DNA of 64,000 nt from Halarchaeum rubridurum (GCF_014647115.1 NZ_BMOO01000002.1:372001-436000); one strand, 5' to 3'; shown: positions 1 to 9,295, numbered from the stretch's first letter. Made by a program: numbers and translations. The notes: generated by a model from the letters alone, not told the origin.

Positions 1-2139
1 ACGCGCAAACAGCGCAACCTCACGCTCTTCGGCGCGGCGTTCGCCGTCCCGCTGTTCGCGCTGATGCTCGAAGGGTTGTTCGCCCCCGACCTCCTCCCGG
101 AGACGCTCCCCGGCACCGGCCTCCCGTTCGAGGTCGTCGGCTTCGTCCTCGCCACGCCCGTCCAGTACGTCCTCGGCAAGGAGTTCTACGCGAACTCGTA
201 CACGGCGCTCGTGAAGAACGGCCGGGCGAACATGGACGTCCTCATCGCGCTCGGTTCCTCGACGGCGTACGTCTACAGCGTCGCCACCCTCGCCGGCCTC
301 GTCGCCGGCGGGTCGTACTTCGACAGCGCCGCGTTCATCCTCACGTTCATCACGCTCGGTAACTACCTCGAAGCGCGCTCGAAGAGCCGCGCCGGCGAGG
401 CCATCCGCTCCCTCCTGGAGATGGAGGCCGACACCGCGCGCGTCCTCGAAGACGGCGAGGAGCGCGAGGTCGAAATCAGTGCGGTCAAGGTCGGCGACCA
501 CCTCGTCGTCAAGCCCGGCGAGAAGGTCCCGACGGACGGCGTCGTGGTCGAGGGCGAGTCCGCAATCGACGAGTCGATGGTGACGGGCGAGTCCGAACCC
601 GTCGGGAAGACGCCGGGCGACGACGTGGTCGGCGGCACCGTCAACGAGAACGGCCGCCTCGTCGTCGAGGCGACGAAGGTCGGCTCCGAGACGGCGCTCC
701 AGCAGATCGTCGAGACCGTCCGCGAGGCCCAATCGCGCCAGCCCGAGGTGCAGAACCTCGCCGACCGCATCAGCGCCTACTTCGTCCCCGCCGTCATCGC
801 CAACGCCCTCCTCTGGGGTGTCCTCTGGTACGCCGCCCCCGGGACGCTCGCGGGCGTCGTCGAGTGGCTCCCGCTCTGGGGGCTCGTCGGCGGCGGCCCC
901 GTCGTCGCCGGCGGGACGGTGAGCGTCTTCGAGTTCGCGGTCGTCGTCTTCGCCTCCGCGGTGCTCGTCGCGTGCCCCTGCGCGCTCGGGCTCGCCACGC
1001 CCGCGGCGACGATGATCGGCACCTCCATCGGCGCGACGAACGGCGTTCTCTTCACGGGCGGTGACGTCCTCGAACGCGTCCGCGACGTCGACACGGTCGT
1101 CTTCGACAAAACGGGGACGCTCACGAAGGGCGAGATGACGCTCACGGACGTCGTCGCGCTCGACCGCACCGCGGCGGACGGCGGCGACGCCCGCGCCGAC
1201 GGTGTCGGTAGCGGCCCCGTCGCGGCCGCGGAGGGCGGCGAGAACGCGACGCCCACCGACCCCGAGACGGACCTGCTCTACGCGGCCGCGAGCGCGGAGT
1301 CCGCGAGCGAACACCCGCTCGCCGACGCCATCGTCGCGGGCGCGACGGAGCGCGGCATCGACTACGCGACGCCCACGGACTTCGAGAACACCGCCGGGAA
1401 GGGCGTGCGCGCGACGGTCGACGGACGCGAGGTGCTCGTCGGGAACGCCGCCTTGCTCTCCGACGCCGGCGTCCCGGTCGATGCCGCCGCGGAGGCCCGC
1501 GAACGCCTCGAATCCGAGGGGAAGACCGCGATGCTCGTCGCCGTCGACGGCCGACTCGCGGGCGTCGTCGCGGCCGCGGACACCGTGAAGCCCACGGCGA
1601 AGCGCGCCGTTTCGGACCTCCAGGCGCGCGGGAAGACGGTCCGCCTCCTCACGGGCGACAACGAGCGGACGGCGCGCGCCGTCGCCGACGAACTCGGCAT
1701 TCCCGCCGAGCACGTCCGCGCCGAAGTGCTGCCGGACGAGAAGGCGGACGCCGTCGGCGCCATCCAGTCCGACGGCTCGCGCGCGATGATGGTCGGGGAC
1801 GGGGTGAACGACGCGCCCGCGCTCGCCGCCGCGTACGTCGGCGCGGCCATCGGCTCCGGCACCGACGTCGCCATCGAGGCCGCGGACGTCACGCTGATGC
1901 GCGACGACCCCGCCGACGTCCTGAAGGCCATCAACGTCTCCGACGCGACGCTCCGGAAGATAAAGCAGAACCTCTTCTGGGCGCTCGGCTACAACACCGT
2001 CCTCATCCCGCTCGCCTCGCTCGGGCTGATGATGCCCGCGCTCGCCGCCGCCGCGATGGCGTTCAGCAGCGTGAGCGTGCTCTCCAACAGCCTCCTCTTC
2101 AGGAAGTACGATCCGTCCGAGGAGTATTCGGTGCTGTAG
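1..2139 (+). CDS. copA: Copper-translocating P1B-type ATPase (5' end outside window)
   Basis: Integral membrane pump that exports Cu+ using ATP. The frame is open from base 1, so the N-terminus (metal-binding domain and first helices) lies outside the window. Visible in order: actuator-loop TGES (around nt 586), the metal-binding CPC in the sixth helix (nt 973-981), phosphorylation motif DKTGTLT (from nt 1105), the SEHPL motif of the nucleotide domain, GDGVNDAPAL hinge, then the last two helices with YN and SSVSVLSN residues that go with Cu+ specificity. The family and metal are well supported by these motifs. Gene naming is by family. The next gene is an unrelated MFS permease. Confidence 0.95.
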   Translation, partial: TRKQRNLTLFGAAFAVPLFALMLEGLFAPDLLPETLPGTGLPFEVVGFVLATPVQYVLGKEFYANSYTALVKNGRANMDVLIALGSSTAYVYSVATLAGLVAGGSYFDSAAFILTFITLGNYLEARSKSRAGEAIRSLLEMEADTARVLEDGEEREVEISAVKVGDHLVVKPGEKVPTDGVVVEGESAIDESMVTGESEPVGKTPGDDVVGGTVNENGRLVVEATKVGSETALQQIVETVREAQSRQPEVQNLADRISAYFVPAVIANALLWGVLWYAAPGTLAGVVEWLPLWGLVGGGPVVAGGTVSVFEFAVVVFASAVLVACPCALGLATPAATMIGTSIGATNGVLFTGGDVLERVRDVDTVVFDKTGTLTKGEMTLTDVVALDRTAADGGDARADGVGSGPVAAAEGGENATPTDPETDLLYAAASAESASEHPLADAIVAGATERGIDYATPTDFENTAGKGVRATVDGREVLVGNAALLSDAGVPVDAAAEARERLESEGKTAMLVAVDGRLAGVVAAADTVKPTAKRAVSDLQARGKTVRLLTGDNERTARAVADELGIPAEHVRAEVLPDEKADAVGAIQSDGSRAMMVGDGVNDAPALAAAYVGAAIGSGTDVAIEAADVTLMRDDPADVLKAINVSDATLRKIKQNLFWALGYNTVLIPLASLGLMMPALAAAAMAFSSVSVLSNSLLFRKYDPSEEYSVL

Positions 2140-2246
2140 TTCGGACTGTCGTGCGACGGGCCCTCGCCCTGCGCCTCGCGTTCGCGTCCGCGTCCGCGTG
2201 CCGACGGACGGAAAACGCTTAGGCACCCGCGCATCGACTCACCGAC

Positions 2247-2315
2247 ATGTCCTGTCTGGTAGAACGGTCGCGGTCGTACAGCCCCACAGTCACGCCCCGC
2301 CGTCGCGCCCGATGA
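2247..2315 (+). other. Possible 22-residue upstream ORF coupled to the MFS gene
   Basis: ATG at 2247 lies about 30 nt after a TATA-like stretch near 2217, the spacing of a leaderless transcript. The frame runs 22 codons, ends in an Arg-rich tail (PRRRAR), and its TGA overlaps the ATG of the MFS gene as ATGA. This arrangement would let ribosomes reinitiate on the permease. It may be chance, because open frames are common in DNA this GC-rich. Confidence 0.3.
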
Positions 2316-3505
2316 CGCGGCGTGCGTCGGGCGTCCTCGGCGTGACGACGCTCGTGAGCGTCGACCACTTCCTCTCGCACGTCTACCTCCTCGCGTTCCC
2401 GCCGCTCTTCCCGCTCATCGCGGGGGCGTTCGACGTCCCGGCGACGCAGTTGGCGGTGAGCGTGACGCTGATCTTCGGCGCGCAGTTCCTCTGTCAGGTG
2501 CCCGCGGGGGAGCTCGTCGACCGCGCCGGCGCGAAGCGCGTCGTCGTCGGTGGCCTCGCGCTGACGGCCGCGAGCGTCGCGCTCGCCGGCTTCGCCACGT
2601 CCGCCCTCCAGGTGCTCGGCTGCGCGTTCCTCTCCGGGGTCGGCCAGTCGCCGTTCCACCCGGCGAACTACGCGCTCCTCGACGCCGCGGGCGACGCCTC
2701 GCGAGAGGGCCGACAGTTCAGCGTCCACTCCTTCGGCGGCTTCGTCGGCTTCGCCGCCGCGCCCGTGTTGACGACGGGCATCGCGGCGCTCGCGGACTGG
2801 CGGGCGGCGCTCGTCGCGCTCGGGGCCCTCGGGCTCGTCTACGCGGGCGTCCTCGCCGTCGGGCTCGCGCCCGTCCACCGGCGCGCGCTCCGCGAGGCCG
2901 TGACGGACGAGTCGGCGGACGACGGGTCGTTCCTCGACAGCCTCCGGATGCTCGAACGGCCGCTCGTCGCCGGGATGTTCGCGTTCTTCTTGCTGGTGAC
3001 GTTCACCGACGCCGGCATCCAGACGTACACGACGGCGTTCGCGGTGAACCACCTCGGGCTCTCGACGGTCGTCGGCAACGCGGCGCTGACGGCGTTCCTC
3101 GGCGTGACCGCCCTCTTCGTGCTCGCCGGCGGCTGGCTCGCCGACCGATACGACGCCTTCACCATCATCGTCGCCGGCCTCGCGTGGTCGGGCGTGATTC
3201 TCGCCGCGGGCGCGACGCTCGACCTCGACGCGACGACGCTCGTGGTCGTCTGGGGAATCGCGGGCATCGGCCTCGGCGTCTCCCTCCCGGCGCGCGACAG
3301 CATCACCAACGCGCTCTCGGGGACCGCCGATACCGGCAAGAGCTTCGGCCTCGTCTACACCGGCCTCCCCATCGGGGGCGCGCTCGCCCCCGTCATCCTC
3401 GGGGCGGTCATCACGCGCTTCTCCTACCTCGACGCCGTCGTCGCCATGGGTGCCGGCTTCCTCCTCGCCGCCGTGATCGTCGCGGCGCTCCGCCGCGCGC
3501 GCTGA
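2312..3505 (+). CDS. Major facilitator superfamily permease
   Basis: A 397-residue membrane protein with about 12 hydrophobic segments and a loop 2-3 motif of MFS type (GELVDRAGAKRVVV, near residue 70). The second half begins near residue 215 with LDSLRMLERPLVAGMF and repeats the half-motif GGWLADRYD near residue 270. The substrate cannot be told from sequence. The start at 2312 is chosen because MTRRASGVLG leads straight into the first helix. An in-frame start 114 nt upstream would add a tail with no family character. The start codon overlaps the stop of a short upstream frame (2247-2315). Confidence 0.85.
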   Translation: MTRRASGVLGVTTLVSVDHFLSHVYLLAFPPLFPLIAGAFDVPATQLAVSVTLIFGAQFLCQVPAGELVDRAGAKRVVVGGLALTAASVALAGFATSALQVLGCAFLSGVGQSPFHPANYALLDAAGDASREGRQFSVHSFGGFVGFAAAPVLTTGIAALADWRAALVALGALGLVYAGVLAVGLAPVHRRALREAVTDESADDGSFLDSLRMLERPLVAGMFAFFLLVTFTDAGIQTYTTAFAVNHLGLSTVVGNAALTAFLGVTALFVLAGGWLADRYDAFTIIVAGLAWSGVILAAGATLDLDATTLVVVWGIAGIGLGVSLPARDSITNALSGTADTGKSFGLVYTGLPIGGALAPVILGAVITRFSYLDAVVAMGAGFLLAAVIVAALRRAR

Positions 3506-3557
3506 GTCCGGCCCGCCGAGCGAATCGCTCTTTGTGCCGTCGCCCCTCCCTCTCATC

Positions 3558-3965
3558 ATGCGACTCTCCCTCGAAACGACAGAGCGCCTCGCCGTCACGG
3601 ACGTCACCGCGCGCGTCGCGGACGCGGTCCCGGACGACGTTGAGCGCGGCGTCTGTACCGTCTTCGTCCCGCACACGACCGCGGGCGTCACGATCAACGA
3701 GGCCGAGGCCGGTCTCATCACCGACGTCGAGGACGCGCTCGCGCGCCTCGTCCCCGACGCCGACTACGCCCACGACGCGGTCGACGACAACGCGGCCGCC
3801 CACCTCCGCGGGTCGCTCCTCGGGCCGAGCGCCAGCGTCCCCGTCTCCGAGGGGTCGCTCGACCTCGGGACGTGGCAGTCGGTGCTCTTCGTGGAGTGCG
3901 ACGGCCCGCGGACGCGTTCGCTGGACGTGCGCGTCGCGCCGACCGTCGGACGCGACGACGCGTAG
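3558..3965 (+). CDS. YjbQ / UPF0047 family protein
   Basis: A 135-residue protein matching the compact beta-rich YjbQ family (COG0432). Conserved stretches are VFVPHTTAGVTINE (residues 41-54), LRGSLLGPS near residue 90, LDLGTWQSVLFVECDGPR near residue 106. The family usually has a conserved histidine set and has been linked to a side activity making thiamine phosphate in bacteria. The true role in archaea is not settled. The start at the second Met is chosen because the upstream eight residues are not family-like. It is followed by a convergent gene pair 13 nt away. Confidence 0.88.
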   Translation: MRLSLETTERLAVTDVTARVADAVPDDVERGVCTVFVPHTTAGVTINEAEAGLITDVEDALARLVPDADYAHDAVDDNAAAHLRGSLLGPSASVPVSEGSLDLGTWQSVLFVECDGPRTRSLDVRVAPTVGRDDA

Positions 3966-3978
3966 CGCGCCCCGCGCC

Positions 3979-4818
3979 CTACGACTGCGGGTTGCCGTCG
4001 TCGATGCCGAGCACCTCCACCGCGTCCCCGACGGCGAGCGTCTCGCCCACCGTCGCCTCGGGGACGGCGGTGTTCACCGCGAGCCGATAGTGGTGGTCGA
4101 ACCACGTCGCGTCGGCCCAGTCGGGGCGCGTCGCCTCGCGGCGCTCGACGAACGTCTCGCGGAACCCCGCGATGGCCTCGCCCGTCTCGGGGTCGCGCGA
4201 CGGGACGGCACAGCGCGAACACGGGTTCGTCCCGCGGAAGACGGCGTCGCCGATTCGGAAGCGGACGACGCGCTCGCGGTCGGCGTAGAGGCGGTCCTCC
4301 CAGAACGCCGGGACGCCGCCGAGCTCCAGCGTCGGGCGGAAGCGCCGGCGAACGCTTTCGGTCCCGAGGTCGAACCAGTCGGCGACGGCGTCGAGCGTCG
4401 CGGTCGAGACGACGGTCGGGCCGTGCGCGGTCGTGTCGTCCGGGAACCCCCCGGTTCCGTCGTGTTCGAGCGTCACGGGGTAGCCGAAGTACGCCGAGAG
4501 CCAGTCGGCGGCGGCGTCGCGCCCCGACGCCTCGCCCACGGCGAACGTCGTCGCGGGGAGCGCTCCCCCCTCCGCCGCGCGCTCGCGGGCGCGGAGGGCG
4601 AGCTCGTGGCTCTCCGGGTCGAACGTCGCGTCGATACCGTGGACGGCCGGTTCGCGCTTCCCGTTGACGTAGCGGCCGTCGGCGTCGCGGACCGCGTACG
4701 CCCGGTCGTGCGTGAGGCCGCCGTCGGCGAGGACGCGCGCCCGCGTCCGGTCGTCCGGGTCGAGGGACTTCACGGGGTAGACGCGGAGCCGCGCGAGATG
4801 CGGGTCGACGTCGGTCAT
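3979..4818 (-). CDS. MOSC domain protein (MOSC_N plus MOSC)
   Basis: 279 residues. The N-terminal beta-barrel (MOSC_N) starts with LRVYPVKSLDP. The C-terminal MOSC sulfur-carrier domain carries the conserved motif NPCSRCAVPSRDPETG with its reactive cysteine near residue 203. Proteins of this build (YcbX, mARC) bind molybdenum cofactor and reduce N-hydroxylated compounds, usually with a ferredoxin-type partner; no such partner is fused here. The start codon overlaps the stop of the upstream thioesterase gene (ATGA), so the two are probably one transcription unit. Confidence 0.85.
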   Translation of the reverse strand: MTDVDPHLARLRVYPVKSLDPDDRTRARVLADGGLTHDRAYAVRDADGRYVNGKREPAVHGIDATFDPESHELALRARERAAEGGALPATTFAVGEASGRDAAADWLSAYFGYPVTLEHDGTGGFPDDTTAHGPTVVSTATLDAVADWFDLGTESVRRRFRPTLELGGVPAFWEDRLYADRERVVRFRIGDAVFRGTNPCSRCAVPSRDPETGEAIAGFRETFVERREATRPDWADATWFDHHYRLAVNTAVPEATVGETLAVGDAVEVLGIDDGNPQS

Positions 4819-5327
4819 TCAGACTCGGCGCTCGCCCCCGCTGTCTCCGCGTCGAGACGCTCGACGAGGTCCTCGCGGTGCTCGCGGCGCTCGTCGAGGG
4901 CGCGCTCGCGGAGCTTCATCTCGTTCTCGCTCGGGCAGTCGAGCGACGGGACGGCGGTCGGCCGGTCGTCGTCGTCGACCGCGACGAACGTGAAGAACGC
5001 CCCCGTGACGTCCCACTCCTCGTCGTTCTCGGGGTCCTCGGCGCGGACGGTCGTTCGGACGGTGAGGCTCGTCCGCCCGGCGTCGAAGACGTACGCCTCG
5101 ATGGTGACCACGTCACCCACCGAGATGGGCGCGTGGAAGTCGACGTGGTCGATGCTCGCGGTGACGACCTGCGTGCCGGCGAAGCGCCGGCAGGCGACGG
5201 ACGCGACGACGTCCATCCACTCGAGGATGCGGCCGCCGAACGCCCGACCGAGGTGGTTCGTCCCCTCCGGCATCAGGACCTCCGTCCGCTCGGTGAGCGA
5301 CGACCCGAGCGTCGCTGAATCTGACAT
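4815..5327 (-). CDS. Acyl-CoA thioesterase (hotdog fold, YciA/BACH type)
   Basis: 170-residue single hotdog domain. The signature NHLGRAFGGRILEWMD (residues 24-39) contains the family's asparagine and the catalytic helix. VTASIDHVDFHAPISVGDVV and TGAFFTFVAVDDDDRP follow as expected. It should hydrolyse acyl-CoA esters in the cytoplasm; chain-length preference cannot be read. The C-terminal 40 residues are charged and probably helical. First gene of a two-gene unit with the MOSC gene, overlapping by 4 nt. Confidence 0.88.
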   Translation of the reverse strand: MSDSATLGSSLTERTEVLMPEGTNHLGRAFGGRILEWMDVVASVACRRFAGTQVVTASIDHVDFHAPISVGDVVTIEAYVFDAGRTSLTVRTTVRAEDPENDEEWDVTGAFFTFVAVDDDDRPTAVPSLDCPSENEMKLRERALDERREHREDLVERLDAETAGASAESE

Positions 5328-5378
5328 ACGCGGCCGTACGTCGGCCCCCCAGTTAAGTCGGTGGTGTCCGCCGACGCG

Positions 5379-8054
5379 CTACGCGCCTCGACGCTCTCGG
5401 TCCGTCCCGTCGTCCGTCACGATTTCGAAGCGCGCGCCGCCGCTCGCGCTCTCGGTCACCTCCAGCGTCCAGCCGTGGGCGTCGACGATTTCGGCGACGA
5501 TTGCGAGTCCGAACCCGACGCCGTCGCCGCCCGTCGAGTGCCCGGGTTCGAGGACGGTGTCGCGTCGCTCCGCCGGGACGCCGGTCCCGTCGTCCTCGAC
5601 GTAGAAGCCGCGGTCGTCGAGCGGGCCGACCGTCACCGTCACGTCGTCGCCGCCGTGCTCGACGGCGTTCCGAAAGAGGTTCTCGAAGACGTGCTGGAGG
5701 CGCTCGCGGTCCCCGCGTATCGTCCGGTCGCCGGCGACGTCGAGCGCCGCGTCGGCCGTGTCGACGCGCTCCCAGCACTCGCGGGCGAGCGCGTCGAGGT
5801 CGACGTCCGTCATCTCGCCGACCGTCCGGCCCTGGCGTGCGAGCGTCAGCGTCTCCTCGATGATCGCGTCCATCCGGTCGAGCGCGTCCCGCACCTTCTC
5901 GACGCGCTCGTCCGCGGCGTCCGCTGCGAGGAGTTCGAGGTAGCCGTCCGCGACGTTCAGCGGCGTGCGGAGGTCGTGGGAGACGACGCCCGCGAACGCG
6001 TCGAGGCGGTCGTTCTGCCGTTCGAGTTCCGCGCGCTGGGCGCGCAACTCCTCCTCGCGGCCGGTCTGCGCGAGCGCCGCCTCGACGGTCCGCGCGAAGA
6101 GCCGGGCGAGCCAGACCTCCTCGTCACCGAACGCCGCCGCCTCGCGCGCACCGATTATCAGCACGCCGTACGGCCCGAGCGGGAGGATCATCTCGCTCCC
6201 GACCGGCGTCTCCGGGTTGTAGCGGTCGTCCTCGGTCCCGACGTCGTCGTAGACGGCGACCTCGCCCGTCCGGAACGCCTCCCACGTGAGGCTCTCGCCG
6301 CCCGTGTAGGTGGGGATGCCGTCGAACACCTCGCGGGTCTCGGCGGTCGTCGCGGCCGGCCGGAGGGCGTCCGCGTTCTCGTCGTACAGCCAGAGGGTGT
6401 TGAGCGGGCGGTCGAGGACGCTCCGTGCCGTCTCGACGGCCTGCTCCGCGACCGCCTGTCGGTCGGCCGCGTCCATCAGCGACTGCGTGGACTCGTAGAG
6501 CGCGCGCAGCGTCTCCTCGCGGTGCTTCTGCTCGGTGATGTCGCGGACGACGGAGACGAAGCGCCGTTCGCCGTCGACGTCGAACCTGATAAGGTGGACC
6601 TCGACGGGGAGCGTCGAGCCGTCGCGGCGCTCGAGCTCGCCCTCGAAACGCTCGCGCTCGCCGTTCGCCAGTCCGGCCAGCGTCTCGCGGACTTCTGTCG
6701 CCGTCGTCAGCCGGTCGGTCTCCCAGACCTCGGTCCCGAGGAGCGCCGACTCCTCGTAGCCGAGTTCCTCGCACAGCCGGCGGTTCACGCTGATACGCTC
6801 GCCGGTGGCGTCGAGGACCTCGATCATGTCCGGGGAGTTATCGAAGAGCGCCTCCAGTTGCGCCGCGACGGCCTCCACGCGCGCCTCGCGCTCGCGGCGT
6901 TCCGTGACGTCCTGCTGGAAGCCGACGAAGTGCGTCAGGTCCCCCGCGTCGTCGTAGAGGGGTGCGACGTCGACGCGGTTCCAGAACGGCGTCCCGTCCT
7001 TCCGGTAGTTCAGCAGCTCGACGGAGACGCGTTCTTCGGCCTCGATTCCGGCGCGGAGCTTTGCGACGGCGGCCTCGTCCGTCCCCTCGCCCTGCAGGAA
7101 TCGGCAGTTCCGGCCGATAATCTCCGTCTCGTCGTAGCCGGTCAGCTCCTCGAAGCGGTCGTTGACGTAGACGAGGGGGTTGTCCGCCCGCCCGGGGTCG
7201 CTGATGGCGATTCCCATGGGTGCCGCCTCGATGGCGGGGAGCTTCATCTCGAAGGCCCGGTCGTCGAGGTCCGCGACGTCGCGGACCGTGCAGACGAGGT
7301 CGCCGCCGTCCGTCGTCGCCACGACGTGGTCCTCGCGGAAGGTCGTGCCGTCTGCGCGCACCCCCGTCGTGAACCCCTGCCAGTATCCCTCGCGGCGCGC
7401 CGTCGGTAGGACCTCCTCGCGGACGAACGCCGTGTCCTCGTCGGGATACGTGACCGCCCAGTGTTCGCCGCGGAGCTCCGCCGGCTCGTAGCCGTAGAGG
7501 TCCGCGTACGTCTCGTTGACGTGGACGTACTCGCCGTCGCTGTTCAGGACGCTGATGCCCTCGCGCGCGGTCTCGATGGCCGCGAGGTAGCGCCGCTGCT
7601 GTCGCCTCATTCGGGAGGTCGCCGCCGCGTCGCGGACGCGGTTGGCGAGGACGGCGTACTGCTCCGTCCCGCCCTTCTGGAGGTAGTCGGTGACGCCGCG
7701 CGAGATCGCCTCGCTGGCTATCTCCTCGCTGCCCATCCCCGTGAAGAGGACGAACGGGAGGTTCGGGGCGACGTCGCGGACGGCGTCGAGGAGCGCGAGC
7801 CCGTCGAGCGACGGCATCTCGTAGTCGCTCACGACACAATCGAAGTGCTGTGGCTCCTCGCGGACGCGTTCGCGCGCCTCCTCGGGGGCCGTCTCTATCG
7901 TGACCGCGAACCGCTCGTCGTGACGGGTGAGGTGCGTCGCGGCCAGCTCGGCGAAGGCCCGGTCGTCGTCGACGTAGAGGACGCGGATCGGCCCCGGTGG
8001 CGACCAGCGCTCGGCGGGCGGCGCGCGCGACGTCGATGGTGGTGTGCCGGACAT
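5379..8054 (-). CDS. Hybrid sensor histidine kinase: receiver, PAS, LOV-type PAS, PAS, GAF, HisKA, HATPase
   Basis: 891 residues, apparently soluble. N-terminal receiver with phosphoacceptor D77 in SDYEMPS. First PAS about 150-265. Second PAS about 275-385 is a full LOV domain: GRNCRFLQG with adduct-forming C317, flavin-contacting N349 and N359 (NYRKDG, FWN), and Q380 in FVGFQQD. Third PAS about 400-510; GAF about 530-670; H-box H693 in VVSHDLRTPL; N-box N796; then DDGTGVP and GFGLAIV ATP-lid motifs. This suggests a cytoplasmic blue-light or redox sensor. Its response partner is unknown: no output regulator is adjacent. The start is placed at MSGTPPS because the residues before it are low-complexity and Arg-rich. 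Confidence 0.92.
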   Translation of the reverse strand: MSGTPPSTSRAPPAERWSPPGPIRVLYVDDDRAFAELAATHLTRHDERFAVTIETAPEEARERVREEPQHFDCVVSDYEMPSLDGLALLDAVRDVAPNLPFVLFTGMGSEEIASEAISRGVTDYLQKGGTEQYAVLANRVRDAAATSRMRRQQRRYLAAIETAREGISVLNSDGEYVHVNETYADLYGYEPAELRGEHWAVTYPDEDTAFVREEVLPTARREGYWQGFTTGVRADGTTFREDHVVATTDGGDLVCTVRDVADLDDRAFEMKLPAIEAAPMGIAISDPGRADNPLVYVNDRFEELTGYDETEIIGRNCRFLQGEGTDEAAVAKLRAGIEAEERVSVELLNYRKDGTPFWNRVDVAPLYDDAGDLTHFVGFQQDVTERREREARVEAVAAQLEALFDNSPDMIEVLDATGERISVNRRLCEELGYEESALLGTEVWETDRLTTATEVRETLAGLANGERERFEGELERRDGSTLPVEVHLIRFDVDGERRFVSVVRDITEQKHREETLRALYESTQSLMDAADRQAVAEQAVETARSVLDRPLNTLWLYDENADALRPAATTAETREVFDGIPTYTGGESLTWEAFRTGEVAVYDDVGTEDDRYNPETPVGSEMILPLGPYGVLIIGAREAAAFGDEEVWLARLFARTVEAALAQTGREEELRAQRAELERQNDRLDAFAGVVSHDLRTPLNVADGYLELLAADAADERVEKVRDALDRMDAIIEETLTLARQGRTVGEMTDVDLDALARECWERVDTADAALDVAGDRTIRGDRERLQHVFENLFRNAVEHGGDDVTVTVGPLDDRGFYVEDDGTGVPAERRDTVLEPGHSTGGDGVGFGLAIVAEIVDAHGWTLEVTESASGGARFEIVTDDGTDRERRGA

Positions 8055-8166
8055 GCGGTTGTCGATACGTGACGTACGCTCCCTGCCCCCTAACCTTCTT
8101 CGCACGCCGCCTCGGCCCGGGTGCGAGCGCCGTTCGGGTCTCGCCCGCCGCGTCGCGTCGCGCCGG

Positions 8167-8784
8167 TCACGCCGCGTCGCGTTCGAGCGCCGAGAGGACG
8201 AACTCGTCGATGGCGCGCCGCGATTGGGTCGGTGCGTCGTCGTGGCCGAGCGAAATCTTGCGCGCCCGCGCGGCGTGGATGACGTCCGTGATGAGCTGCG
8301 TCATGTCGTCGACGTCGACGTCGGCGAAGACGCCGCGCTCGATCCCGGCTTCGAGGACGCGCGCGATGTTGCCGCGGATGGTCTCGTAATGCTCGTTGAA
8401 CGCCTCGCGGTGGCGCTCGTCGTGGCGGGCGTGCGAGAAGAGCTCGTGGTAGACGCGCATCCGCTCCCAGTGGTCGAAGTCGCCGACGTCGGGCCCAAAG
8501 AGACACTGATCGAGGCGCTCGTCGAGGACGGCCCACGGGTCGGCGTCCGCGGGCACCGCGGGGTCGCTCTCGTACTGCGCGACGAGATATTCGAGGAAGG
8601 AGGAGATGAGGTCGTGCTTCCCGTCGAAGTGATAGTGGATGAGCGTGCGGCTCTTCTCGAACTCCTCGCCGATGTCCCGGACGCGCAGGTTGCTGTACCC
8701 GTGTTCGCTGAGCGCCCGAAACGTCGCCTCCATGATCGCCTCCCGCGTCTCGGACGACGATTTGGACGTGCTCGAAGCGGTCAT
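8167..8784 (-). CDS. TetR/AcrR family transcriptional regulator
   Basis: 205 residues. The N-terminal TetR DNA-binding domain runs from REAIMEATFRALSEHGYSNLRV to the recognition helix SRTLIHYHFDGKHDLI (about residues 14-65). The C-terminal ligand domain is helical and of the same broad type as the second TetR protein at 55759. On the minus strand a TATA-like TATAAG (around 8808-8813) precedes the start by about 28 nt, and an AACCGTACGTT stretch lies at the predicted transcription start, so autorepression is plausible. Ligand and targets are unknown; the DoxX gene next door is on the same strand but upstream. Confidence 0.9.
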   Translation of the reverse strand: MTASSTSKSSSETREAIMEATFRALSEHGYSNLRVRDIGEEFEKSRTLIHYHFDGKHDLISSFLEYLVAQYESDPAVPADADPWAVLDERLDQCLFGPDVGDFDHWERMRVYHELFSHARHDERHREAFNEHYETIRGNIARVLEAGIERGVFADVDVDDMTQLITDVIHAARARKISLGHDDAPTQSRRAIDEFVLSALERDAA

Positions 8785-8881
8785 ACGAGAACGTACGGTT
8801 GAGAGCCTTATACGACTTGTGAGGTCCGCGTCGGTCGCCGCGACCGGGCCTCTCGCGGCCCGCGCGGGCGCTTCGCGGGGC

Positions 8882-9295
8882 TCAGAAGAGGCCGACGCCG
8901 AGCCCCATCGTCCAGTCGTTCGTGGCGACCGAGGCGAGGATGAGCGCGCCGCCCGCCATCGCGATGTTCTTCTGGAAGTTGTTGACCTCGCTCTGGCGCT
9001 GCTCCTCGTCGACGTTCCAGAAGTCGTGCATCAGCACGGCGGAGACGACGAGGAAGACGGCGAGTACGACCGCGGCGACGGCGGGGAAGACCCCAACGAC
9101 GACGCCGAGCCCACAGGCGACGAGGAGGACGCCCGAGGCGAGCACCGAGAGCTTCGGCGCCGGTAGGCCCTTGTACTCGGCGTACTGGGCCATCCCCTCC
9201 GTCCCGGTGAAGTGCCCGATGCCGGTGTAGGCGAGGACGCCGCCGAAGAGGAGGCGGCCGACGACGAGGAGGACCCCTTCGAGGCCCGTGCTCAT
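8882..9295 (-). CDS. DoxX family membrane protein
   Basis: 137 residues with four hydrophobic helices (about 5-25, 43-65, 70-92, 113-132) and the DoxX-type VGRLLFGGVLAYTGIGHF start. A conserved loop HDFWNVDEEQRQSEVNNFQKNIAMAGGALIL matches the subgroup found in many haloarchaea. DoxX proteins are small quinone- or thiol-linked membrane components whose exact reaction varies. Start at MSTGLEG: the 64 residues further upstream are basic and not family-like. A paralogue sits at 12035-12430. The long upstream region holds two ACC-N4-GGT dyads. Confidence 0.85.
   Translation of the reverse strand: MSTGLEGVLLVVGRLLFGGVLAYTGIGHFTGTEGMAQYAEYKGLPAPKLSVLASGVLLVACGLGVVVGVFPAVAAVVLAVFLVVSAVLMHDFWNVDEEQRQSEVNNFQKNIAMAGGALILASVATNDWTMGLGVGLF

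Noticed and set aside
2219-3721. Long open frame antisense to the MFS gene (500 codons)
   Set aside because: Composition is dominated by Arg, Glu and Asp from the GC-rich complement; no domain; the MFS frame explains the region.
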